Of a stretch of 39,442 bases of DNA, positions 7,998 through 16,064 are shown in pieces. Each line of letters starts with the position of its first letter. Within the stretch, counting starts at the first letter, position 1. The notes under the pieces were generated by a model. It did not search any database and was not told where the DNA came from. It saw only the letters and a list, made by a program, of their open reading frames with translations. Origin of the DNA: a virus; IMG/VR virus record IMGVR_UViG_3300020156_000018, positions 1 to 39,442 of that record; one strand, 5' to 3'. The position numbers and the translations under genes were made by a program.

Positions 7998-8282
7998 TTA
8001 GAGGGGGAAAGTGATTTGAGTCTCACCCCCTTGCTTCAGGCATTGGATGATGAAGAGCGGAATCCGGGTTTCGCCCTCGCGGATCGCTGCCTTGATCGGG
8101 TCGCTATCCGGTCCGAAGCGGGATCCCAGCACGCCCGCCTTGCGCATGAGCAACTCCAGGACGTGCTTTCCCTCCGGGGACGAGAAGTGCTTCGCGATGG
8201 CATTCATCTCGGCGACGGTCTCCGCCTTCCTCTCCTGGGCGACGGCTGCAGCGGCAGCCTGCTTGCTCCTCACGCTCTTCAT
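7998..8282 (-). CDS. Bbp19-like structural protein
   Basis: Encodes 94 residues. After an Ala-rich helical start comes the pattern Phe-Ser-Ser-Pro-Glu-Gly-Lys-His-Val-Leu..Leu, then Ala-Ile-Arg-Glu-Gly-Glu-Thr-Arg-Ile-Pro-Leu-Phe-Ile-Ile, which matches the small Bbp19 family named after Bordetella phage BPP-1. Members sit next to the portal in temperate podoviruses, as here: its ATG overlaps the portal stop by ATGA. The molecular role is not established. Confidence 0.7.
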   Translation of the reverse strand: MKSVRSKQAAAAAVAQERKAETVAEMNAIAKHFSSPEGKHVLELLMRKAGVLGSRFGPDSDPIKAAIREGETRIPLFIIQCLKQGGETQITFPL

Positions 8283-9922
8283 ACGGCTTGCTGGAATTGC
8301 TGGATCGCGCCCGGCGGCATCTCGGCGACGTTCTTAGCAACCTCGCTGCCGGTCTTGGCATTCTCGAGCTGCGCCCGCTCCTGCATCGCCTGAGCTTGAG
8401 CCGCCTCCTTGGCCTGCATCTCCTTCACCGAGGCAATCCACTTCTCCGGCTGCCCGCTATTGCGGAGCAAATCGCGAATCAGCTTCTCCGGGCGGTACGC
8501 GTTGAAGATTGTTCGGCTGAGTTCAGGGAAAGCCTGTAGGACCGGCAGCATCAGGGAGAAGAATTCGACCAACGCGCCGTTTTCCTTGGCTTGCATCGCC
8601 AGGGCGACCTTGTTCGCGTAACGAACCCTGCCGCCTTTCCCCAAGTTCACCACGGACAGCGGTGGTTCAGGGAATTTCCCGGCCCGGAAAAGGATGGAGA
8701 AGACGCGAGCCAGAATCACATCGACCATCTCGTTCATGATCCGCCCATAGACGGGCGAGAACTGGGTGAGCTTCTCCCGGGCAATCAGCGAGGCTTCGGT
8801 GGCCGTGAGCGGGCTTCGCTCCTGCGAGCGCAGCGAGAACAGCTTGAAGAGATCGACATGGAACGCATCTTGGATCGCCTTCTTCTTGTCGGAGATCCGG
8901 TCCTTGAGGATGTCGTATCGGCCGCGGTCGTGGAGTTGCTTCACGTCCGAACCCGTCTCCCCCGTAAGATAGGTAATCTCTAGCGCGCCTTGGGCGACTT
9001 CGCCCTCCAGATCCGGAGTTGCCACCAGGGGCGGGAACACTTCCTTCTCGGTGCCGAGATCGGCCAGTTCGTTGAGAAAGGAAAGCTGCATGCTGTCCCC
9101 AACCGCCAGGGAGCCGGGACCGAAGCCGTAGGGGCACTTCCCATACTTGGCGTAGCGGTGGACAGCGAAAGGGAACTCGTGGGCTCCCCCGTTCCGCACG
9201 ACTTTCAGACCATCGACGCAAACCACGATGTCGAGCCAGGGCAGTTTCTCGCTCTCCGGAGCGTCGGGATCCGGCTTTCCGCGCCGCTTGGTCACCAGGT
9301 GGACGAACTCGAAGGTTTCCGCCATCCCCTCGGGCTTGCCGACCTTGCGGGCGATTTTACCCGGAAGAACATCCTGGCCAAATTCCTCGGCGGCTTGATC
9401 GGCGGTGAGACAGATTTCCCGGACGTGGGTGTTCACGCGCCCCTTGGAATCCTCGGCGATGTAATAGGAGCCGATCGGCTGGTTCAGGAAGCAAAGTTCC
9501 CCTTGGTCGTCGAGCTCCCCGCAGTAAAGCGAGCAGGTTCCGAAGACCCCGCTGGCGAAGAGGGACTCTTGGGCCTCTTCGTAGAAATTGGACGGCTCGA
9601 TATACGAGGTGAGCGCGATTTCGCTGCACTCACGAAACCATTTGATGGCTTCATCATCCGCCTTGAGTTCGTCCGGAGGCGCGTACTCGAACCATTGCTC
9701 TTCCCGCGGGATAATGAGGGAGCATAGGCCGTTGTTGAAAATTTGGGCCGCCTGCCTGGGCGTGCTGTCGAACATCTGCTCCGCACTGATGACGTCCGCC
9801 GCCATGCTGGTGATTTGGCGGAAGGGCGTGTAAATCTCCGCCAGTTCATTGAGATGAGACTCGACCGGCGCGCGGAGAGTCCTGAGCTGGTCGCGGATCT
9901 TGATGACTTCCCTTGCGGTCAT
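8279..9922 (-). CDS. Portal protein (podovirus head-tail connector)
   Basis: Encodes 547 residues, the usual size for T7 gp8-type connectors. The N-terminal region contains the family hallmark (Leu-Ala-Glu-Ile-Tyr-Thr-Pro near residues 26-32, Phe-Asp-Ser-Thr-Pro-Arg-Gln-Ala-Ala-Gln-Ile-Phe-Asn-Asn-Gly-Leu near 51-66, and Trp-Phe in the following segment). The C-terminal third is helical and Gln/Ala-rich, as expected of the crown. Twelve copies form the portal ring at the packaging vertex and bind the terminase and tail tubular protein A. The start overlaps the preceding small gene by ATGA. Confidence 0.93.
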   Translation of the reverse strand: MTAREVIKIRDQLRTLRAPVESHLNELAEIYTPFRQITSMAADVISAEQMFDSTPRQAAQIFNNGLCSLIIPREEQWFEYAPPDELKADDEAIKWFRECSEIALTSYIEPSNFYEEAQESLFASGVFGTCSLYCGELDDQGELCFLNQPIGSYYIAEDSKGRVNTHVREICLTADQAAEEFGQDVLPGKIARKVGKPEGMAETFEFVHLVTKRRGKPDPDAPESEKLPWLDIVVCVDGLKVVRNGGAHEFPFAVHRYAKYGKCPYGFGPGSLAVGDSMQLSFLNELADLGTEKEVFPPLVATPDLEGEVAQGALEITYLTGETGSDVKQLHDRGRYDILKDRISDKKKAIQDAFHVDLFKLFSLRSQERSPLTATEASLIAREKLTQFSPVYGRIMNEMVDVILARVFSILFRAGKFPEPPLSVVNLGKGGRVRYANKVALAMQAKENGALVEFFSLMLPVLQAFPELSRTIFNAYRPEKLIRDLLRNSGQPEKWIASVKEMQAKEAAQAQAMQERAQLENAKTGSEVAKNVAEMPPGAIQQFQQAV

Positions 9923-10104
9923 CCGGCGTTGCCGAGGTAGGGGTTGCCGGGTGCAGGAGTAGCAGAAGTGGCACCGGTTTCCCCGGCGAGGTAGGAGGAG
10001 CCGGTAGAGCGCCGGCGCTTTCTCAAATCCTCTTCAAGTCGGTCTGCCCCTTCCGCCGCATCGTTAGCCCGCGGGGCGGGCGGCGGCGGGGGATTGGTCG
10101 GCAT
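9919..10104 (-). CDS. Small Pro-rich protein upstream of the portal
   Basis: Encodes 61 residues from the ATG at 10102-10104, which has a GGA about 9 bases upstream; ATGs at 10126 and 10143 are in-frame alternatives (up to 74 residues). Five Pro in a row near the start are followed by a Glu-Asp-Leu-Arg-Lys-Arg-Arg-Arg helix and a Gly/Pro/Ala tail. It overlaps the portal start by ATGA and the preceding gene by 41 bases. Motif copy B lies 53 bases upstream. Unknown function, probably head-associated. Confidence 0.6.
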   Translation of the reverse strand: MPTNPPPPPAPRANDAAEGADRLEEDLRKRRRSTGSSYLAGETGATSATPAPGNPYLGNAG

Positions 10105-10501
10105 TACTGCATCCGGGCTGTCCATCGGCGGCCACAGTCGCACGGCTCGCGGTGGCCGTTCTACTGCCAGCCGCGAGTCGGCATGCCTCGGTCCACTGGA
10201 TGCGCCTCAGTCGCCCGCGCCGGTGATAAGAGATCCACGGAAGGAACGGCAGGAGGCGGGGAAGCGAGGAGACGTCGCCCGCAGCAAGGCCGATGTGCCA
10301 GCAATCGGGATCGGTGGATACAAGGAGCGGGTCGTTCAGTTCCGCAGTGCTCCAGTCGGTGCCCACCGGCCGCACCAGGGCGAAGAGGTCCGGCGTGATG
10401 AACACCATTCCACTCTGGGCATGGGCTTCGACGAAGCGGGAGAACGGCCACCGGGTACCGGAAGCGAGCCACAATTCCGCCGCTCTGGCGAACGGAGTCA
10501 T
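10064..10501 (-). CDS. Conserved podovirus protein between terminase and portal
   Basis: Encodes 145 residues. The first 100 residues have a globular pattern (Ala-Glu-Leu-Trp-Leu-Ala-Ser-Gly-Thr, Phe-Ile-Thr-Pro-Asp-Leu-Phe-Ala-Leu-Val-Arg-Pro-Val, Asp-Cys-Trp-His-Ile, Leu-Pro-Trp-Ile) seen in small proteins found at this position in other podoviruses. The last 35 residues are Ala/Arg/Ser-rich and contain the DNA of motif copy B, so this tail may be constrained at the DNA level. The ATG overlaps the terminase stop by ATGA. Role unknown. Confidence 0.7.
   Translation of the reverse strand: MTPFARAAELWLASGTRWPFSRFVEAHAQSGMVFITPDLFALVRPVGTDWSTAELNDPLLVSTDPDCWHIGLAAGDVSSLPRLLPFLPWISYHRRGRLRRIQWTEACRLAAGSRTATASRATVAADGQPGCSNADQSPAAARPAG
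10158..10171 (-). promoter_or_regulatory. Late 14-base motif, copy B (before portal genes)
   Basis: Minus-strand GCTGGCAGTAGAAC, identical to copies A and C; with copy A the match extends to 16 bases. It lies inside the 3' end of the preceding gene, 53 bases before the start of the small gene that leads the portal gene. A promoter or regulator site for the portal/scaffold transcript is the suggested role. Confidence 0.45.
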
Positions 10502-12030
10502 TGTCGTCTGTAGCGCCCGGCTCGCGCTTTTGCCTGCCGCTGCTGGGGGGGCCGGTGGTCTCGCAGAATGCTATCCATTTCCTTGATCATTCCATTCAGC
10601 ATGGCTTCCGCCATCATGCGGGCGGTGTCCACGTCGTGGCAGAACCATCCTTGAACCACGGTATCGGTGATGTGCCCGTCCACGGTGCTCTTCTTCGTGT
10701 GGTACTGTTCCAGGGCCTCCACCATCCGCGCGCAACGTTCCGCGTGGAACTCGACGCTCGGCAGAAGTTCCATGAGCTTGTTGATACCCGGCCAGATGCC
10801 GCGGCACCGGGGTAGGATGCGAATTCCTTCGAGCCCGGCCTCTTTTAGCTGCTCTTGGACGTTCTTACCGCTGAACTCCTCCGCGGCGGCATCGTGGGGC
10901 AGGAAGTGCCCGCCGTAGGGGTAGCCCTTCGCCCTCATGTGTGCCACACGCTCGGCTGGCGTCATTTGGATACTCCCGTCGTCGTGGTCGATACACAGGA
11001 GGCGGCGCCCGATGAATTGCCAGTAGCTCACGCGGGTATTGCGCATGCTGCCGATGTCCCAAAACGTGTAAACGAGCCGCTCCCGCGACCACGGGAACCT
11101 GTAAATCCGCCCCTCCGCGCGAGCCTCGTCGATTCGGCGAGCGAAGATCGCGCCCTCTACCGGTGCCGCGAAGGCTTCATCGAGGGTGCTCGGAAACTCG
11201 CGGGACATGAAAATGCCCTGCTCGATCTTCTTCGCCGCCCACCACTTCTTTTGCTCCGGGCTGAACTTCTTTCCGCCAAGCCTCCCCGCCAGGTCGAGGA
11301 AGTAATCCTCCACCTCCGGCGTCACCTGACCATCGATCCGGACCGCCTCGGGGTCATCGTGCCAGGGGAAGAAGTAAATCACCCCCTCCGCGTTGGGGTC
11401 TTTTTCGAGGATGGGTTTGATCATGTCCCACAGGTCGCCGCCCTTCCCGCCCTTCCAGGTGGTTTCCACGACGCGCCGCCCGAGCCGTGCCGCCGGGAAG
11501 GCCCCGGAGCGGATCTCGTTTGACCGGCGGGCATCCTCGGCCGCGATAGGCCCCCACTCGGAAACGTGCAGCATCGAGCAGTCGCCGCCGCGGTGGCCGG
11601 TCAGTGCGAAGATCACGCTGTCCAGCCGCTCTTCCTCGCTACCGACCCGGATTCTCAACTCCGAATCGTTCCGCTTGTCGAAGCGGATTTGCCGATGAAT
11701 GGCGGGATCCACGGAATCCACGGCGAAGCGGATGATCTCGACCATCTTCTTTGTCGCGTCCTCCTGCTTCTGGTCGATCAAAACCCCGCGCCAGCCGGAT
11801 TCGAAGATCGCCCGGTCCGCCTGAAAAGTGCAAATGCCGGTGGAAAGCCCCAGCCGCCGGGACTTGATGATGTAGGCGGGCACCGCCGGCTTATCGATAA
11901 GATGGCGGAAGATCACCTCTTGTTCGGGCCGCGGAGTGAAGGGGATGCCGATGCCTTTCCCCTCCTGGCGGCACTCATAGAGGTTCCGTAGCCTCCAAAT
12001 CGGGTCTGATAGCTCAGTTTCCATTTCCAC
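10498..12030 (-). CDS. terL: Terminase large subunit
   Basis: Encodes 510 residues. The ATPase domain shows Walker A Lys-Ser-Arg-Arg-Leu-Gly-Leu-Ser-Thr (residues 56-64) and a Walker B-like Ser-Met-Leu-His-Val-Ser-Glu-Trp (152-159) with the catalytic Glu. The C-terminal nuclease shows Phe-Trp-Asp-Ile-Gly (323-327, Asp325), His-Asp at 379-380 and Asp residues near 451-456. It cuts concatemers and drives DNA into the procapsid through the portal. The ATG at 12028-12030 lies within the end of the small-subunit gene (stop 12014). Packaging type (cos, pac or direct repeat) cannot be read from the sequence alone. Confidence 0.93.
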   Translation of the reverse strand: MEMETELSDPIWRLRNLYECRQEGKGIGIPFTPRPEQEVIFRHLIDKPAVPAYIIKSRRLGLSTGICTFQADRAIFESGWRGVLIDQKQEDATKKMVEIIRFAVDSVDPAIHRQIRFDKRNDSELRIRVGSEEERLDSVIFALTGHRGGDCSMLHVSEWGPIAAEDARRSNEIRSGAFPAARLGRRVVETTWKGGKGGDLWDMIKPILEKDPNAEGVIYFFPWHDDPEAVRIDGQVTPEVEDYFLDLAGRLGGKKFSPEQKKWWAAKKIEQGIFMSREFPSTLDEAFAAPVEGAIFARRIDEARAEGRIYRFPWSRERLVYTFWDIGSMRNTRVSYWQFIGRRLLCIDHDDGSIQMTPAERVAHMRAKGYPYGGHFLPHDAAAEEFSGKNVQEQLKEAGLEGIRILPRCRGIWPGINKLMELLPSVEFHAERCARMVEALEQYHTKKSTVDGHITDTVVQGWFCHDVDTARMMAEAMLNGMIKEMDSILRDHRPPQQRQAKARAGRYRRQ

Positions 12031-12469
12031 GGCTCCGGATTCGTTGCATCACGAAAGCCAACTCTTCGGTTACCCCGTGCTCCACTCCTAGCTTGTCTCC
12101 GTATTGCTTGGGGGCCCACTTAGCAAGGAGCTTCAGGCGGGTCTCGACCTGAAGTCGTGCCCTCGCGATCGCCACTTCACTGGTAATCACTCCCTTCTTG
12201 GACATTACCCAATCGTGGCGCTCGTCATCGGCGATTGTGAGGCACTGCGCGGCAAGAGCATCGAATCCCTCCTCACGCGCGCGTGCGAAGGCGGCGGAAA
12301 ACTCCGGCACTGCTCTTTTCCAATCACTGACGGTGCGAACGGCAGGCATCCCTTCCCGCCGACAAATCTCGGCCAGGGGAATCCCTTCCGAGAGAGATTC
12401 GCAAATCTTGTCGGCGGTCGCCGGGCTAAAGGTCGATGGCCGCCCTTGCGTTGCTTTCTGCTTCTTCAT
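12014..12469 (-). CDS. terS: Terminase small subunit
   Basis: Encodes 151 residues. The ATG at 12467-12469 overlaps the stop of the upstream winged-helix gene by ATGA, which favours it over an in-frame start 87 bases earlier. The N-terminal half has Gly-Arg-Pro-Ser-Thr-Phe-Ser-Pro, then a HTH (about residues 20-45, Ile-Pro-Leu-Ala-Glu-Ile-Cys-Arg-Arg-Glu-Gly-Met) and Thr-Val.Asp-Trp.Arg..Pro-Glu-Phe, the pattern of phage small terminase DNA-recognition domains; the rest is helical and probably mediates ring formation. It is followed directly by the large subunit. Confidence 0.87.
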   Translation of the reverse strand: MKKQKATQGRPSTFSPATADKICESLSEGIPLAEICRREGMPAVRTVSDWKRAVPEFSAAFARAREEGFDALAAQCLTIADDERHDWVMSKKGVITSEVAIARARLQVETRLKLLAKWAPKQYGDKLGVEHGVTEELAFVMQRIRSRGNGN

Positions 12470-12786
12470 GATTCGAGGGTGAAGTTTTGGGCCGGGGGCG
12501 GCTTCACCCCCATGAGTATCGCGACTTTCAAAGCGCCCTCGTCGGTGAGTTTGCAAACCGAGCGTTTCCCGCGGGTTCCGCCGGCGGGTCTCGTCTTCAC
12601 GAGTTGGATCCAGCCTTGCTTGTGAATCGCATCGTAGGCCCGCCAGAACGTGCGATCGGGGATCTCCGACTCCTTCCGCAGTTCGTGAGGGCGACGCTCC
12701 GCCTTGCCTATCAGCAAAAGCAAGATGGCTTCGTCATCGCGGAGCAGGGCGTTCCGCTTGTTGCGCAACAACTGGGCGGGGCTCAC
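12466..12786 (-). CDS. Winged-helix DNA-binding protein
   Basis: Encodes 106 residues with a winged-helix pattern: a short helix, Leu-Leu-Leu-Leu-Ile-Gly-Lys-Ala, a helix-turn-helix (about residues 33-60, with Arg-Thr-Phe-Trp-Arg-Ala-Tyr-Asp), then two basic strands (Thr-Arg-Pro-Ala-Gly-Gly-Thr-Arg-Gly-Lys-Arg) that look like the wing. It is the first gene of the packaging operon after an AT-rich gap and overlaps the small terminase by ATGA. A regulator of late genes or a packaging-site binder are both possible. Confidence 0.7.
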   Translation of the reverse strand: MSPAQLLRNKRNALLRDDEAILLLLIGKAERRPHELRKESEIPDRTFWRAYDAIHKQGWIQLVKTRPAGGTRGKRSVCKLTDEGALKVAILMGVKPPPAQNFTLES

Positions 12787-12883
12787 GGCTTTATGGTCTC
12801 ACGTTTTGGATAACCTCACAAGCCAGGGTGCTCCTATCTCTTCCGGATATTTTAATCATTGGTGTCAAGCTTCTTGATTTGAT
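12787..12883 (-). promoter_or_regulatory. AT-rich gap upstream of the packaging genes, possible promoter
   Basis: These 97 bases separate the early operon from the packaging genes and are much more AT-rich than their surroundings. On the minus strand they hold a perfect TTGACA (12863-12868) followed by an AT-rich run (TTAAAATAT), but no -10 hexamer at the usual 16-18 base spacing, so this is only a candidate start point for late transcription. Confidence 0.3.
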
Positions 12884-13519
12884 TCACATAGCGAACACTG
12901 ACGATGGAGGCGCGAACCCCCTCGCTTTGGTGAAGGCGGCAATGGCGGTCTCCCGATCAACCAGATCGGGGAATTTCATCCGGTAGTGGTCTCCCGGGAA
13001 TTGCTCCTCCGGCATATCGCCTCGCGCGAACCACCAGCATTTGGCGAGTTCGTTCGGTGGTGGAGTAAGCAATACCGAGGACTCCCCGTCCGCGAGCGCG
13101 GCTTTGACCCGTTCGGCGAGGCATGGGCGCTCGTGCATCCAGTGCGCCTGACACATGCCGTCGTCGTCATAGACGCATTTGGAGTCGCAGCCGTTCGCGT
13201 CGCCAAGCTCTCGGAGCAGCCCCCTCAGCCTCTCGACCTCGGCACGGAGCGCGGCGGTCTCGCGTTCGAGGGTGGCCATTGCCTTCCACATCCCTACCTC
13301 CCCGCCGTGCTCAAGCGGGGTGCCGTGCTCGTCGGTCTCGATGAAGTCAGAGTGGTGATCGGTGAACCAGGTAAGCGGGATTCCGGTTGGAACCCACCGG
13401 CCATCTTGCTTGGCCTGAGTTTCCCATTTAGGGAGGCAGCGCCACATCGCGGAATTGCCTGCAACGAAATACCGCACCTTCGCGGCCTCTTCTTGGTCTT
13501 TCATCGGGTCATTGTTCAT
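12884..13519 (-). CDS. Hypothetical protein with coiled coil and Cys cluster
   Basis: Encodes 211 residues from the ATG at 13517-13519, which overlaps the preceding stop by 11 bases; an ATG at 13504 is an alternative. A Trp-rich N-terminal part (about residues 15-70) leads into a coiled coil (about 75-105, Leu-Glu-Arg-Glu-Thr-Ala-Ala-Leu-Arg-Ala-Glu-Val) and then five spaced Cys/His residues (about 108-135) that could bind zinc. It is the last gene of the early leftward operon. No family recognised. Confidence 0.6.
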   Translation of the reverse strand: MNNDPMKDQEEAAKVRYFVAGNSAMWRCLPKWETQAKQDGRWVPTGIPLTWFTDHHSDFIETDEHGTPLEHGGEVGMWKAMATLERETAALRAEVERLRGLLRELGDANGCDSKCVYDDDGMCQAHWMHERPCLAERVKAALADGESSVLLTPPPNELAKCWWFARGDMPEEQFPGDHYRMKFPDLVDRETAIAAFTKARGFAPPSSVFAM

Positions 13520-13889
13520 CGGGGGTCGGGGTGTCGCAGGCTTTGGCGAGCGCGGCATCTATGAGTTCAAATCCGCATTTACGGCAGATGGTAAGCGTTC
13601 CATTTGGCGTGGTGCCGCCACACTTCTCGCACGTCCCACAGGATCGGATGAAGTGTGGTCCAATCATATTCTTGGCGGCCCTCAGAGCCGCGAGCAGGGC
13701 GGCGTTCTCCCGCTTGAGCCTGCGGTTTTCCGTGCGCTCCTCTGCAAACGTGCGGCTCATGCTTACCAAGCCACGTTCCAGTTGCTCACGGGACATGGCG
13801 GCCACTCTCGGGCGGTCATCGAGGTCATGGTCGATTGGTCTGTTCATCATTCGTGCGCCTCCTGCGCGGGGTTCGTGTTCGGTTTTCAT
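13509..13889 (-). CDS. Small zinc-ribbon/coiled-coil protein
   Basis: Encodes 126 residues. A coiled coil (about residues 33-75) precedes a zinc ribbon with Cys84, Cys87, Cys90, Cys102 and Cys105 (Cys-x2-Cys-x2-Cys ... Cys-x2-Cys). Such small ribbon proteins in phage early operons often bind nucleic acid or RNA polymerase; the target here is unknown. Confidence 0.65.
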   Translation of the reverse strand: MKTEHEPRAGGARMMNRPIDHDLDDRPRVAAMSREQLERGLVSMSRTFAEERTENRRLKRENAALLAALRAAKNMIGPHFIRSCGTCEKCGGTTPNGTLTICRKCGFELIDAALAKACDTPTPDEQ

Positions 13890-13905
13890 AGTCGGTTAGA
13901 TTCTG

Positions 13906-14241
13906 TTATTCGTGCTTCCACCACCCGGAAAAGCCTGTCGGGTGGATGATCGGAGCTCGTAGGTTCATGAGCTCGGCGATCTTCTCCGGCCTGTGCCGGT
14001 AGGCCCTCCGTATCTTCTGGAAGGCGCTTTGCTCGATGAGGCTGATGGCCTGCTTCGTGCAGCCCGCGAAGGCGGCGATCTCGGCGAGGGTCCGGCATTG
14101 GCCGGGAGCGGTCAGGGCCCCGCAAATGGCGATGCCAAGGTCCATGTCGCGGCGCTTGTTCGTGGCGTAGCCGATGCGCTTCGGTGGCTTCGGAACGCCT
14201 AGCAGCCTCGCGCAGTTGCCTGCCCATTTGCGGTGCGTCAT
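13906..14241 (-). CDS. HTH protein, sigma-70 region 4-like
   Basis: Encodes 111 residues. Residues 51-80 read Thr-Leu-Ala-Glu-Ile-Ala-Ala-Phe-Ala-Gly-Cys-Thr-Lys-Gln-Ala-Ile, then Ile-Glu..Ala-Phe-Gln-Lys-Ile-Arg, which is the shape of a sigma-70 region 4 helix-turn-helix. It overlaps the DnaC-like gene by ATGA at its start. There is no region 2, so it is not a full sigma factor; it may act as a transcription regulator for later genes. Being near the end of the early operon, it is a candidate for the factor that recognises the late 14-base motif, but this is only inference. Confidence 0.65.
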   Translation of the reverse strand: MTHRKWAGNCARLLGVPKPPKRIGYATNKRRDMDLGIAICGALTAPGQCRTLAEIAAFAGCTKQAISLIEQSAFQKIRRAYRHRPEKIAELMNLRAPIIHPTGFSGWWKHE

Positions 14242-15038
14242 CGCTTCGCCCTCCGGTAGCTGGCCCAGGTGAATTCGATCCGCTTCCCGTTTTCGTGGAC
14301 CCGATCGACGATCGACGGCCCCAGCGATGCCCCGAGTTGGGCTTCATCCAGGTTCGCGATGATGATCGTCGGCCGCAGTGCGCCGTACCGCGCATCGATC
14401 AGATGGGTGAGCAGGCGGTCCTCGAAGGGCGTGTCCCCGCGCTCCTGCAGCTCGTCGAGGACCAACAACCCGCATTCCGTGAGCTGGTCGATCACGTCCC
14501 GTTCGGTCCCCGGGCTGTCCTTCTTGTAGGTCGCCCGGATGTCGAGGAAGAAGCGCATGGCCGTGCGGTAGAGGGCCGACTTCCGCGGCTCGGCATTTCC
14601 CTCAAGCTTCTTCCCGCGGGTCTGGTCGCAGGGAAAACGGCCGGCGCGGGCGATCTCTGCCGCCATCCGGGTTTTCCCGGGGCCCCGCTTGCCGTGCATC
14701 AGGATGATGCCGCCGCTCTCGATCACCGGGAGCGCCAAGGCGAAGCTTGCCAGCCACTCGCCGCCCGTCGGCTCCCCGAGGTCCTGGGTGAACTTCTCCG
14801 GCCATCCCTTGCTCACGTGGAGCGGATGCACGGCCTTCGGTGGGCGGGGAGCTTCCTCGATCGAGAGCTCACCTTGCTCGTGCTCGTCGGGGATTGCTTC
14901 GATGAATTGATCCAGGACCGAGAAAACGAGGCCATCCGTCTTCGGCGCGTTCGTGTCCCGCGGCGGCATGTGCTGCTGCGCTACCTTCACGAGCGCCGCC
15001 ATGTCATCGACCAGTTTTGTTTGTCCTTCCGTGCTCAT
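14238..15038 (-). CDS. DnaC-like helicase loader (AAA+ ATPase)
   Basis: Encodes 266 residues. The C-terminal AAA+ domain shows Walker A Gly-Lys-Arg-Gly-Pro-Gly-Lys-Thr (116-123), Walker B Leu-Leu-Val-Leu-Asp-Glu (191-196), sensor 1 Ile-Ile-Ile-Ala-Asn-Leu (225-230) and a likely Arg finger in Ser-Ile-Val-Asp-Arg (Arg246), the standard set of DnaC/IstB-type loaders. The N-terminal 90 residues are divergent, as usual for the helicase-binding part. It follows the replication protein with a 4-base overlap, so the pair should open the origin and load the host DnaB helicase. No phage helicase is seen. Confidence 0.88.
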   Translation of the reverse strand: MSTEGQTKLVDDMAALVKVAQQHMPPRDTNAPKTDGLVFSVLDQFIEAIPDEHEQGELSIEEAPRPPKAVHPLHVSKGWPEKFTQDLGEPTGGEWLASFALALPVIESGGIILMHGKRGPGKTRMAAEIARAGRFPCDQTRGKKLEGNAEPRKSALYRTAMRFFLDIRATYKKDSPGTERDVIDQLTECGLLVLDELQERGDTPFEDRLLTHLIDARYGALRPTIIIANLDEAQLGASLGPSIVDRVHENGKRIEFTWASYRRAKR

Positions 15039-16006
15039 AGTCCTTCAAGGCTGGTGCTGTCTCCGAGGTTGCTTTCGGGGCGCGAGCCCGCCTTACGCTT
15101 GGCCGCCCGCTCCTTTACCCAATCCACGGCGGTGGCCATGTCGGATTGCCAGGAGGTGATCTTGCGCGCGGATCCTGCTGCCGAGCTGATCGTCCATCCC
15201 GCCTTCTTCCTCGTGTGCCACCAGAATTCCGCCTCCTCAGGCGTCAGCCGTACCATCGGTGCGTAGCTCTTAGCCTGTTCCAAGGTACAGAGATCCTTAT
15301 CCTTATCCGTGTCCTTATCCTTTTCTTTTTCCTTAAGGCTACCTAGGTAGCCTTTATCACCCGCCCGAAAGGCTTCGATAGGCTTCCCGGTGGCCTTTGA
15401 AATCCTTTGAGCGACTGCCTTCCAGTCGAGTCCTGCGGCACGGCAAAACTCTTCGGCTGAGAAATCCCACTTCCTGATGTTAGCCTCCTTCGAGGCGACG
15501 ACCAGATTGTCAAGGGTCGCGGTGCCTCCCTTGGATCTAGGGTGGACGTGATCGATCGCTATTTCGTCATCCTGAAGTTCGCGGTCGAAGTAGATGCAAC
15601 GCTTACCGTCGCGCTCTATCACCTTCCTGCGAATATTGTCGTCCGCGAGTTCACGGAAGGCTTCGTTTTGAGCGACCTCATCACCTGTCATGCCATGTCT
15701 CGCCAGAGCCGCGAAAACCGGAGCATGCGGCTTACAGGCGCGCGAGAGTTTGCCGTATTGGAATTGCACAAACTTCACCACGTGGAATTTCCCGGAGGGA
15801 AGCGCCACCACCCTTGTGCCGAAATCGGAGAGCATAGCTTCATCCACATTCTCGCCTATCTGAAATGACGCCAGATCCCAATCGGGTTCGATCACTCCCG
15901 CGGCATCACACTTATCACATATCCATTGCCAAAGTAGTTTCTGTGTGGGCCCCAGCTTGCGGTACCACGTATCTTCCCACTTCTGGGTTTCGGTGAATCT
16001 TTTCAT
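15035..16006 (-). CDS. Replication protein with inserted HNH-like domain
   Basis: Encodes 323 residues. Residues 1-100 look like the winged-helix N-terminal part of phage replication initiators (Trp-Tyr-Arg-Lys-Leu-Gly...Leu-Leu-Trp.Trp-Ile-Cys-Asp-Lys-Cys-Asp-Ala-Ala-Gly). Residues 128-182 match an HNH nuclease: Glu-Arg-Asp-Gly-Lys-Arg-Cys, Ile-Asp-His-Val-His-Pro-Arg-Ser-Lys-Gly-Gly (Asp152, His153) and Asp-Asn-Leu (Asn167). Only the first of the usual zinc-binding Cys residues (Cys137) is left. A Lys/Asp/Glu-only linker (224-238) separates a C-terminal Trp-rich domain. It directly precedes the helicase loader. Confidence 0.78.
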   Translation of the reverse strand: MKRFTETQKWEDTWYRKLGPTQKLLWQWICDKCDAAGVIEPDWDLASFQIGENVDEAMLSDFGTRVVALPSGKFHVVKFVQFQYGKLSRACKPHAPVFAALARHGMTGDEVAQNEAFRELADDNIRRKVIERDGKRCIYFDRELQDDEIAIDHVHPRSKGGTATLDNLVVASKEANIRKWDFSAEEFCRAAGLDWKAVAQRISKATGKPIEAFRAGDKGYLGSLKEKEKDKDTDKDKDLCTLEQAKSYAPMVRLTPEEAEFWWHTRKKAGWTISSAAGSARKITSWQSDMATAVDWVKERAAKRKAGSRPESNLGDSTSLEGL

Positions 16007-16064
16007 GAAAGGGTTGGCGTAGCACCAAATAGGCTATTGTGGTCAAGGCTGGTGTTTTGCTCGT

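Noticed and set aside
15290-15345. Short A/C/T-rich tandem repeat as an origin or iteron array
   Set aside because: It simply encodes the Lys/Asp/Glu linker of the replication protein and has no regular iteron spacing.
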